Below, in pieces: positions 14,507 to 22,403 of a DNA stretch of 28,144 nucleotides. Within the stretch, counting starts at the first letter, position 1. Each line of letters starts with the position of its first letter. The stretch lies in IMG/VR virus record IMGVR_UViG_3300037104_000139, positions 1 through 28,144 of that record. One strand, written 5' to 3'. The notes beneath the pieces were generated by a model. The model saw nothing but the letters and a program-made list of their open reading frames with translations, did no database searches and was not told where the DNA came from. The DNA comes from a virus. Position numbers and translations under genes: made by a program.

Positions 14507-17161
14507 ATGCCAGCAAAAGCGGGACAGATCGTAATCGACATCTCCATTGGCCAAGCGAAGATGTTGCTGGACCTCGAAAGCGCCAAAGGAAAACTGCGCG
14601 AGTTCGGAGCGGCTGGCGTCAATCAGTTCCGTCAATTTGGCGAAGCCGGAGTCAGCGAGCACCGGGCAGTCGCGGCGGCCATGAAAACCGTCGAGGGGAA
14701 CTTCCTCAACAACAAGCGCGCGGCCGATTCATTTCTGATGACGATCCCTGGCTTGGGGAAGGCGGTGCAGGCAGCTTTCCCGGTCATCGGGGCAATCGCC
14801 TTCGCCGGCGTGCTGGTAGAGATCGGAAATAAGGTCCACGATTTCTTCAAGCAAATGAGCGAGGGCCCCGAAAAGATGGAGGGGACGTTCCGAAAGGCCG
14901 GCGACGCGCTGCGCACCACGGACGATGAGTTGCTGGTCTCTAACGCCCGGCTGGAAAACGAAATCGCAAAATTGGAGGGAAAACCGGAGAATCAGTTGAA
15001 ACTGGCCGTAGAGGAGACGGCCCTCGCCTTCGATAAGCTCGCCGATTCCATTGACCGGATGCTTTCCGGTTCTTACAAGGCTTTGTCTGAGACCATAATC
15101 GGAGAGTTTGACGACATCATCCATTTCATGATGGGAGTCCACAAAGACGTGGACATCTCATCTTTAATCGGGGGCGCCACGGGCCTCGGTGGGATGAATG
15201 CGGCAATCGCCAAAATCAAAGCGGATGCGGACAAGACGATTGACGCGATTCGCACCCCGCCATCCACCGCCACGCCGGCACGGTTCGGGGTGGCGCCTCC
15301 GCCGAACGCTGGAATTGCCGCCGGCCTTCCAGGATTCCATATCACGGGCGGCGGTATTCCGGAACCGAGATTGCCCATCGAAGGGCTGGTTGGACAGTTC
15401 AAGATCGCAGGGACAAACCCGTTAGAACAGGAGAAGGAGGCTATTCGCAAAGCCTACACTGAGATTCTGAAAATACAGCAGGACGGGTACGACAAGCTGA
15501 AAGCCGAGTTCGACCGGGTAAGCAAGCTTGGTGGCATCAAATCCCCTGAATATTTGGAGGCCCTTCAGTTCGGCCAACAGCAGCTTCAGGCCGAAATGAA
15601 GGTCACGCGCGATACAATCGCGAACGCCTCCCTGGTCGAGAAAAAGGGCGGAGCGCAAGAGGATTCTGAGAAGCGCAAGACGGCCGCCGCGCAGGCCAAA
15701 AAAGACCAGGAAGAACTTAACCGGATCAGCCGTGAATACTGGGCCGCGCAGGATGCGGGATTATCGGTCCTGAAAAAGATCGAGGGGCAGCGCCAAGAGG
15801 AACTGGACAAGCTGAAGGAGAGAACTGACCTTTCCGCTGGCGCTAAGGCAACTGCGGCCCAAGGCATCAATGCCACGTTCGACCTCAGGTACATGAATGC
15901 CTGGACTGAGGCAATGGATAAAGCCGAGTTGGGCATCTACGCGCTTTACGATGAGACCGGCCGCCTGAAGGATGTCACGTCTCGACATGAACAAGCTCTT
16001 CGCAAGGACAATGAGGCGGTCAAGGAAGGGATCAAGTCCCTGGACGAATATAAGGGAGCTCTCGGAAAAGCGTTCGTGGAGCTTGGAAAGCTAAATGAGG
16101 CTCAGGGCAAGCTGAAGGCGGAGCATCAGTCCCGAATGACGAGCATGGCTCCTGGCGCTGCAGCCGATCCCCTTGGCACGCTTCGACTCCAGCAGGCGCC
16201 GGAGAGGGCGGCCATCGAAGAGCAGTACAAAGCCGCTATCGGTCTCGCCAACCAGGCCCTTGCGCTGGCTCAGCAGGATAACAACCAGCAGGCTGTCCTG
16301 CTGGCGACGCTGGAAAAGCAACGGATCGAAGCGGAACGAAAGCTTGCGGTGGACCGGCTCGACGATGAACTGGCGGAGAAACAGGCCGAGACCCGACAGA
16401 AGGGCGTCAAAGATTTCTTCCGCGAGATGCAGGGACAAGCTCAGACCGCGGGGAACATCTTCTATGACGCGATGACCTCCGGGCTCGATAGGGTTTCGGA
16501 TCAGCTTGCCAAGTTGCTCACCGGGCAGAAAACAAACTTCGGGAAGATGCTCCAAGGCCTCGGTGAAGAGATGGTCAAGGAGAGCACGAAGAGCCTGATG
16601 CATCAGGGGCTCGGAAAGCTCGGGGACCTGATTTTCGGGAAAAAGAAGGATGTCGAGGCGCACAAGCCGACGGGGAACCCCGGCGATGCGGTCCACGTCT
16701 TGGTTGACAACCAGCCGGGCGCGCCGGGCGCTCCAGTGTCGGCCGGTAACTTCCAGAACTTGGCTGGACTGGTTGGCGCCGGATCCAGTGGCCTGGCGGG
16801 GCTGCTCAAGGGCCTCTTCTCTGCTGGGGGTGCCGGCGCGTCTTCGGGACTTACCGAAGCGGTGAGCAGCAGTATCACCTTCATGGCCGGGGGCGGTGAC
16901 GTGGACCCTGGCGGCGCCTACGTGGTGGGCGAGCATGAGCCGGAGTTCTTCAGCCCCCGCACGGCAGGCACGATTACGCCGGCCAGCAAGATCGGAGGAT
17001 CATCCACCACGATCAACCACATCGATGCCCGCGGCGCGGACCTGGGCGCGGCCAATCGGATCTCGCGGGCGCTCGAAGCCACGCATCAATCGGCGGTGGC
17101 CACCGCGGTACGGGCCAACGCGCAGCGGTCCTGGCGCGTGCCCCAAAGGGCGAAAGCGTAA
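14507..17161 (+). CDS. Tail tape measure protein
   Basis: At 884 residues this is the largest alpha-helical protein of the tail; it sets tail length and is later ejected toward the host membrane. It has long charged coiled-coil stretches (for example residues about 300-560, rich in Lys, Glu, Gln and Ala) and a hydrophobic segment at about 80-106 (AFPVIGAIAFAGVLVEIG). A second Gly/Ala/Leu-rich region lies near 745-790. The C-terminus carries the typical ending GGAYVVGEHEPEFFSP with an imperfect GTITPAS. At the usual 1.5 angstrom per residue the tail would be near 130 nm. The stop overlaps the next start by one base. Confidence 0.95.
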   Translation: MPAKAGQIVIDISIGQAKMLLDLESAKGKLREFGAAGVNQFRQFGEAGVSEHRAVAAAMKTVEGNFLNNKRAADSFLMTIPGLGKAVQAAFPVIGAIAFAGVLVEIGNKVHDFFKQMSEGPEKMEGTFRKAGDALRTTDDELLVSNARLENEIAKLEGKPENQLKLAVEETALAFDKLADSIDRMLSGSYKALSETIIGEFDDIIHFMMGVHKDVDISSLIGGATGLGGMNAAIAKIKADADKTIDAIRTPPSTATPARFGVAPPPNAGIAAGLPGFHITGGGIPEPRLPIEGLVGQFKIAGTNPLEQEKEAIRKAYTEILKIQQDGYDKLKAEFDRVSKLGGIKSPEYLEALQFGQQQLQAEMKVTRDTIANASLVEKKGGAQEDSEKRKTAAAQAKKDQEELNRISREYWAAQDAGLSVLKKIEGQRQEELDKLKERTDLSAGAKATAAQGINATFDLRYMNAWTEAMDKAELGIYALYDETGRLKDVTSRHEQALRKDNEAVKEGIKSLDEYKGALGKAFVELGKLNEAQGKLKAEHQSRMTSMAPGAAADPLGTLRLQQAPERAAIEEQYKAAIGLANQALALAQQDNNQQAVLLATLEKQRIEAERKLAVDRLDDELAEKQAETRQKGVKDFFREMQGQAQTAGNIFYDAMTSGLDRVSDQLAKLLTGQKTNFGKMLQGLGEEMVKESTKSLMHQGLGKLGDLIFGKKKDVEAHKPTGNPGDAVHVLVDNQPGAPGAPVSAGNFQNLAGLVGAGSSGLAGLLKGLFSAGGAGASSGLTEAVSSSITFMAGGGDVDPGGAYVVGEHEPEFFSPRTAGTITPASKIGGSSTTINHIDARGADLGAANRISRALEATHQSAVATAVRANAQRSWRVPQRAKA

Positions 17162-17562
17162 TGTCCACGTACCTGGGATGGACCATAGTTTCGATGCCCA
17201 CGGATCCGCCGGCGCCGGCGTCCCTGGAGTTCGCGCACAACGCCGTTGCGGGCGCGAACACGAATCCCTTTACCGCGCAGCAACAGACCTACGATTGGCA
17301 GGCGAATTGGAAAGAGGCCTCCGTCTCCATGGCGTCCATGACGGCGGCGCAAGGCGCGCTGTGGGCCGCATTCATCGAGTCCTGCGATGGGGTCGCGAAC
17401 GTGTTTCAGTTTCCCTCCGGGGTTTGCACCCTCTTCCCCAACGAGTTGACCACGGACGGCACAACCCCGCGCTATTGGAGGCTCAAGGCTAACAAGGTCC
17501 AGTGGACGATCAAAGAGGGCAAAATTTACGGGCTGACCTTCGAAGTTCGAGAGGCAAAGTAG
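17161..17562 (+). CDS. Minor tail protein (distal tail, gpM-like position)
   Basis: A 133-residue beta-rich protein. It begins with TYLGWTIVSMPTDP and contains NPFTAQQQTYDWQANWKEAS, MTAAQGALWAAFIESCDG, NVFQFPSG and a C-terminal strand VQWTIKEGKIYGLTFEV. This recurrent phage family is found directly after the tape measure and before the gpL/J-type genes, in the place of lambda gpM or a distal tail protein. I infer a role in the tail-tip ring that joins the tube to the hub; no catalytic motif is visible. It shares one base with the tape measure stop. Confidence 0.75.
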   Translation: MSTYLGWTIVSMPTDPPAPASLEFAHNAVAGANTNPFTAQQQTYDWQANWKEASVSMASMTAAQGALWAAFIESCDGVANVFQFPSGVCTLFPNELTTDGTTPRYWRLKANKVQWTIKEGKIYGLTFEVREAK

Positions 17563-17564
17563 AC

Positions 17565-17816
17565 ATGGCAATTTCACCACACAACTCCAAGGCGATCAAG
17601 GAGCTTATCGCTGCCGGTATTATCCCGCCAGAGTGCATCCGCTTCGAGTTACTGGCTGAGGCCGGTGAGACCGTTCGCCTTCGATACGAGGTTCATGCCT
17701 CTGAGGATCAAATCCAGCAGATCGCAGATGCGCTAAAGCGTAATCCAGAAGAAACGCGGGAGATGGCAAGATCCATTGTCCTCAAGGGCCCGCGGTCGCA
17801 GGTGGAGATCTCTTAG
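17565..17816 (+). CDS. Conserved-looking small protein of unknown function in the tail-tip module
   Basis: An 83-residue protein starting at ATG 17565, two bases after the previous stop. The longer in-frame start at 17502 lies inside that gene. It has an N-terminal helix (SKAIKELIAAGIIPPECIRF), a strand pair (FELLAEAGETVRLRYEVH) and a helix (EDQIQQIADALKRNPEETRE). The fold looks like a small alpha/beta domain. There is no signal, membrane segment or metal motif. The ribosome binding site is weak, so it may be translated by coupling. I do not recognise the family. Its position between two minor tail genes suggests a small tip component or assembly factor. Confidence 0.65.
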   Translation: MAISPHNSKAIKELIAAGIIPPECIRFELLAEAGETVRLRYEVHASEDQIQQIADALKRNPEETREMARSIVLKGPRSQVEIS

Positions 17817-17820
17817 AACC

Positions 17821-18399
17821 GTGCCGCGCACAACCTCATCCACGTTGCTGGCGGCGCTTCAAGCCCGCGACCTTCAGCCCGCTATCTTCGTGCAGATACA
17901 GTTCGTGTCGGCTGTCGTGCGTCTCTGGTCTGGCGCGGGGTCAGTTACGTGGAACGGACAGACATGGATCGGCATAGGGTCGCTGCTGGGCGTTAGCGTC
18001 ATTGAGGACGCGGCCACGGTCGAGGCGCGTGGCATCTCGATCACATTGAGCGGGCTGGATGCGTCGCTGCTGGCCGGCGCGCTCTCTGATTTCAAAACCG
18101 GTCTGCCGGCGAGCGTGCTGTTCGGCGCGTACTCGGGCGGCTCGCTTATCGCCATCCCGATTGTGTCCTGGAGCGGGCGCACCGATATACCCGAGATCAG
18201 TTACGACGGGGAGACGGCGACCATTACCATTGCCTGTGAGAATCGGCTGGCCGATTCCAACATTCCGGTGGACCGCCGGTACACGAATCAAGATCAGCAG
18301 ATGACCTGGCCCGGAGATCTCTGCTTTCAGTTCGTCGACGGCCTCCAGGAGATGACGCTCTTTATTGGCGGCCAGGCCAACACCACCAACAACATCTAA
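17821..18399 (+). CDS. Minor tail protein (gpL / DUF2163-like hub region)
   Basis: A 192-residue protein starting at GTG 17821, four bases after the previous stop; the in-frame start at 17776 overlaps that gene. Sequence features are TTSSTLLAALQARDLQPAIF, VVRLWSGAGSVTWNGQTWIG, IEDAATVEARGISITLSGLD and EISYDGETATITIACENRLA. This is the two-lobed beta pattern of tail-tip proteins related to DUF2163/gpL. The C-terminal QQMTWPGDLCFQFVDGLQEM region also fits that group. Only one clear Cys-rich metal site candidate is absent, so I see no evidence for the iron-sulfur cluster known from lambda gpL. Its stop shares a base with the J-like gene start. Confidence 0.75.
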   Translation: MPRTTSSTLLAALQARDLQPAIFVQIQFVSAVVRLWSGAGSVTWNGQTWIGIGSLLGVSVIEDAATVEARGISITLSGLDASLLAGALSDFKTGLPASVLFGAYSGGSLIAIPIVSWSGRTDIPEISYDGETATITIACENRLADSNIPVDRRYTNQDQQMTWPGDLCFQFVDGLQEMTLFIGGQANTTNNI

Positions 18400-21300
18400 T
18401 GGCTGGAATACTCAAACTCATCGCGGGTTACGCGGAAATCTCTGCCGGAATCGCCATAGACATATACGTTCCGGGCGGCGCCGTGTTTGGTAACGCTCTG
18501 ATCGGCATGGGCGTCGGCACGATGATATCCGGCGTCGGCTCTCTCATTCAGGGAGATCCGGTCAAGGGCTTCGGCACCACGATGCGAAACCCCATCGCTC
18601 CGTGGCGTTGTTGTTATGGACGGCAAAGGACGGGCGGAACGCTGGTCTACATGCACCAGTGGGGCAACAACAAACAGGTGCTCGACATGGTGATCGTCCT
18701 GGCCGCGCACCCGTGTGAGTCCGTCGATGAGCTGCTGTTCGACCAGCAGCGCGTGCAGATCGATACCTCAGCAATTCCAACCAGCGCCCGGGCCGGATAC
18801 ACCATTCCCGCGCCGGAGGCAGGCAGTGGAACGAGTTTCTCACCTCTCCAGCAAACCAACGTCCCCATCAGCTCCATCAGCCGCGCCGCCAACGTGGTCA
18901 CCGTCGTGCTCTCGCGGGACATCCCGTATCTGACAGAGGGAGATCAGATCGGCATCACCAACGCCAACGGCGGCGGCATTCTGGATACGTATGCTCTGAC
19001 TGGGGTTTTCCAGGTCGCAGAAATCATCAGCCGGGTGAGCGGAGTCCTGACGTTCACCTATCTCTCCGGCGGCGTTGCTTGCTCCGTGAACAATGAGGGC
19101 GGCGCAACGACACAATGGGCGGACTACGGCCGCAACGTCTACATGGAGGTCCTGAGCGGAAAGCAGTTGCTCGGCGAGACCTTCATCGGCATGACGGCGG
19201 GCGTCCCATGGCAGGGAACGGGGAAATTATGCACGCCGGCAAGTCCTCAGCAAGCGGGCGGCACATCGAGCGCCAACCCCTGGACGAATTACTGCTCCCT
19301 GCAGGGCAAAACCGCGGTCTTCCTCCGCATCACCCTGGACACCAAGTACTTCGGTTCCGGCCTCCCGATGATCAGCTTCTACATGCGGGGGAAGAACGAC
19401 ATATACGACCCTCGCTTGGGGGCACTGTCTGGAATTGGCGCGGCTGGGCTGGCCGCTGCCGGAAGTGGTTATCACGCCGGAGGCATGTACCAGGCGGGCG
19501 ACGTCCTCACGGTCACGCAATCGGGGGCCTCGGGCGGCCAGATCACAGTAACCGCGGTAGACGGTTCCGGGGCGATTACGGCCTTTGTGGTCACGGCTTC
19601 CGGCAGCGGATACTCTATCGCGAGCGGATTGGCCCTATCCGGGGGCCATGGGTCCAGTGCCACGGTGAACATCACGCTCTTGACGGGCGCAGCCGGGTCA
19701 TGCGGCTACAGCGAGAATGCTGCGCTCTGCATCGCCGATTTTCTGGCCGATCAGACCTGGGGATACAAAGCGCAGTACGGAACCGATATCCCCGCCGATG
19801 CCCTGACCGCGGCGGCCAACGTCTGCGATCAGGCCGTTTCCCTGGCCATCGGTGGATCAGAGCCGAGATATGCGTGTAATGGGCAGTTCGAGGTAACCAC
19901 GAAGCGCGGCGAGACTCTCCAGAACCTACTCACATCATGCGCAGGCAGGATCAGCCCAGAAGCTCCGTTCGTGATCCAACCTGGCTACTGGGTCGGGCCG
20001 ACCTTGCCGGCCGGGATTGCGGCGGCGGCCCTGGCGGCCATCGGGAGCGGATACCAGGCGGGCGACGTGCTCACGGTTGTCCAATCGGGCGCGTCCGGTG
20101 GCCAGATCACGGTGGATGCCACCAACTCAACGGGCGGGATCATCGACTACCATGTGAGCGCGGCCGGCTCGGGATATTCCGGCGCGAACGGTCTGGCGGT
20201 CTCCGGTGGACACGGCGCCCTTGCGACGTTCAGCGTCACCATGTTGACCGGCGGGGCCGGCGCGAACCTCCAAGCCATCGCTGCCGGCGCGCCGCACTGG
20301 AGGCCCACGAGTTCCATCCGCGATCTCTTCAACGGGTGCAAGGGCACATACATCAGCCCGGCGAACAAATGGCAGTCAACGGATTTCCCAGCTTACGCGC
20401 AGGATTCGATGCACGGCTACAGCGGGCCCTTGCAGTACGGCGGCGATGTCCTGCTGGCGGCCGATGCAGGGGAACGGCGCTGGCTTGAGCTGCATTTGCC
20501 GTTCACGATCTCGGCGCCCACGGCCCAACGTATCGCCAAGATCGAACTATTGCGGCGCCGCAACGGTGGGACCGGAACGTTTCCGCTGAACATGGCTGGC
20601 TACCAGTTCGCGCCTTTGGATAACTTCGAGGCCACGGTCCCATTTCTGGGATTCGCCGGCAAGCTGCTCGAGGTCCAGTCTACGCGCTTCCGAGTCGACG
20701 CTCACGGCGATACGGTTACCCTCGGCACGGAGATTGATGTCCAGGAGACCGATGACAGCATCTACAACTGGAGCACGGAAGAGGAACTGAGCGCGCAGGG
20801 ATACGTGCAGGGCAGTTGGGGAACGGGGACGTTCGCGGAGACGGTCCCGCTGCCATGGTCGCCGGGATATGCGGCACCGGCGGCTGGCGATGCGGTGGGC
20901 GGCGCGGCCCGGTTCGGCGTGCAGCCGGTGTATGGACTGGACACCAACGGCGCGCCGACGGTCGCGGTAGTGATCAAGGGCACGGCACCAGTGAGTCTAC
21001 TCGATACGGGAATTGCGCGGCCGCAACTTACGTGCGTGCCGTCGAATACGGGCGGCTCGATTCCGGCGGGCACCTACGTGGTCGGGCTTTCGGCGCGGGA
21101 TGGCAGCGGAGCGAACTACCACAGCACGGATTATCTGAGCCTGGCGGTGGTGGTGATCGGCGGCTCGGGAACGGGATCGGTCGCAGTGACGGCGAATTGG
21201 GGATCGGGCGACGATGGCGGCGACCTGTACATGGCGGCGTTGCGGCTGGACGCGTATGGAGGTGAACTGGCGGCCGGCTCGTATGCGATGCACTGGCAGC

Positions 21301-22403
21301 AGACCTTGACTCCGGGGCAATCGATCGCCAGCCTCACGAGTTTCAACCAGGCGAGCGAAGGTGGCCCCGATCCGCTGTTCGATCATTTCCAGATCGTGCT
21401 GATGCAGGAAATCCACGGGGGCCCGTGGGCGCAACAGGTGCTGGCGCTGTCGCCGGGGGTTCCGGGCACGAACGCGGGATACATCCAGTTTGGGGACCCC
21501 GATGGCGGATCGGGGATGACTCACGATCAATGGGCGGGGTACGTGCTGACGCTGCTGGCGAAGACGGATCAGGCGGCGGAGATCCCGGTGCTGAATCTCG
21601 CCATCGCAACCAACGGTGCGAGCGGTGCGGGCGTGTTCGTTTGCACAATCGGACCCGGGGCGGACGGCAATCTGCCGGCGGATGTAAGCACCACACTGGC
21701 GGTGGGAGACCTGCTGTTGATGCGGCACAAGGCGACCTTCACGGCGAATGGTTTTTCCGATTCGAACATCGCCAACGAGTATTATCCGGCGGGGGCCACG
21801 GCCGTGGAGTCGGGGCATCTTGCGATCATGGTGGACGGCGTCGACAAAGGGGACGTGCAGACGGTCGCGAGCGTGACCGAATCGTCTCCCGGATCGGGAC
21901 TGTTCGACACATTCAACCTGGCGGGGGCCTGGCTGGTTACGCCGAATACGGGGGACCATGTGGTGATTGTTGCACCGGGAGAAGTGGACACGCCGGCGGC
22001 TTCGATGCCGGTGCAGGTGGATGTGCCAAACCTCCAGGGGCAGGCATGGCTGATCTTGGTACGGACCTGTGACGCGAACGGAAACAGCGGACCGGATCTG
22101 CAGGCGCCGATGGCGGAGATCTACTTTTTCGGCGCGCAGGGGACGCGGACGATCACGGGCGATGCCACGATGCTGGAGACGGACTCCACGGTGGAAGCTA
22201 TCATCACCGTGGCGGCCACGTATACAGCCTTGCCATTCTCGCAGGTGCCGAATCAACTCTTTATTGTGCAGAACGCCAGGGCGTCCACGGCTGCGCTGAC
22301 AATCCAGCTTCAGAGCGGAGATGAGTTCGAGGAGGACGGCACCAGTCTCTGGGTTCTGCTGCCGGGTCAAAGCAAGAGCTTTAAGGTGCATGGCAATGGG
22401 TAA
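18399..22403 (+). CDS. J-like tail tip / host-specificity protein with duplicated beta domain
   Basis: At 1334 residues this is the central hub or tip protein that initiates tail assembly and carries host-contacting domains. The N-terminus has a Gly-rich hydrophobic stretch (VFGNALIGMGVGTMISGVG), followed by the paired beta-barrel core with KQVLDMVIVLAAHPCESVD and IADFLADQTWGYKAQYGTDI, typical of J-type proteins. Two copies of an about 85-residue Gly-rich domain interrupt it at residues 345-433 and 539-621 (shared core QAGDVLTV and SGASGGQITV). The C-terminal third is Gly/Ser/Thr-rich with fibronectin-like strands. It starts in the previous stop (TAATG), and the fibre gene begins inside its end. 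Confidence 0.88.
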   Translation: MAGILKLIAGYAEISAGIAIDIYVPGGAVFGNALIGMGVGTMISGVGSLIQGDPVKGFGTTMRNPIAPWRCCYGRQRTGGTLVYMHQWGNNKQVLDMVIVLAAHPCESVDELLFDQQRVQIDTSAIPTSARAGYTIPAPEAGSGTSFSPLQQTNVPISSISRAANVVTVVLSRDIPYLTEGDQIGITNANGGGILDTYALTGVFQVAEIISRVSGVLTFTYLSGGVACSVNNEGGATTQWADYGRNVYMEVLSGKQLLGETFIGMTAGVPWQGTGKLCTPASPQQAGGTSSANPWTNYCSLQGKTAVFLRITLDTKYFGSGLPMISFYMRGKNDIYDPRLGALSGIGAAGLAAAGSGYHAGGMYQAGDVLTVTQSGASGGQITVTAVDGSGAITAFVVTASGSGYSIASGLALSGGHGSSATVNITLLTGAAGSCGYSENAALCIADFLADQTWGYKAQYGTDIPADALTAAANVCDQAVSLAIGGSEPRYACNGQFEVTTKRGETLQNLLTSCAGRISPEAPFVIQPGYWVGPTLPAGIAAAALAAIGSGYQAGDVLTVVQSGASGGQITVDATNSTGGIIDYHVSAAGSGYSGANGLAVSGGHGALATFSVTMLTGGAGANLQAIAAGAPHWRPTSSIRDLFNGCKGTYISPANKWQSTDFPAYAQDSMHGYSGPLQYGGDVLLAADAGERRWLELHLPFTISAPTAQRIAKIELLRRRNGGTGTFPLNMAGYQFAPLDNFEATVPFLGFAGKLLEVQSTRFRVDAHGDTVTLGTEIDVQETDDSIYNWSTEEELSAQGYVQGSWGTGTFAETVPLPWSPGYAAPAAGDAVGGAARFGVQPVYGLDTNGAPTVAVVIKGTAPVSLLDTGIARPQLTCVPSNTGGSIPAGTYVVGLSARDGSGANYHSTDYLSLAVVVIGGSGTGSVAVTANWGSGDDGGDLYMAALRLDAYGGELAAGSYAMHWQQTLTPGQSIASLTSFNQASEGGPDPLFDHFQIVLMQEIHGGPWAQQVLALSPGVPGTNAGYIQFGDPDGGSGMTHDQWAGYVLTLLAKTDQAAEIPVLNLAIATNGASGAGVFVCTIGPGADGNLPADVSTTLAVGDLLLMRHKATFTANGFSDSNIANEYYPAGATAVESGHLAIMVDGVDKGDVQTVASVTESSPGSGLFDTFNLAGAWLVTPNTGDHVVIVAPGEVDTPAASMPVQVDVPNLQGQAWLILVRTCDANGNSGPDLQAPMAEIYFFGAQGTRTITGDATMLETDSTVEAIITVAATYTALPFSQVPNQLFIVQNARASTAALTIQLQSGDEFEEDGTSLWVLLPGQSKSFKVHGNG
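19431..19697 (+). repeat. Beta-domain repeat copy 1 in the J-like gene
   Basis: Encodes residues 345-433. Shares QAGDVLTV, SGASGGQITV, ASGSGYS and LSGGHG with copy 2, and has one extra short Gly-rich insertion (YHAGGMY). Confidence 0.8.
20013..20261 (+). repeat. Beta-domain repeat copy 2 in the J-like gene
   Basis: Encodes residues 539-621. Similar to copy 1 at both protein and DNA level, which indicates internal duplication or recombination rather than distant homology. Confidence 0.8.
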
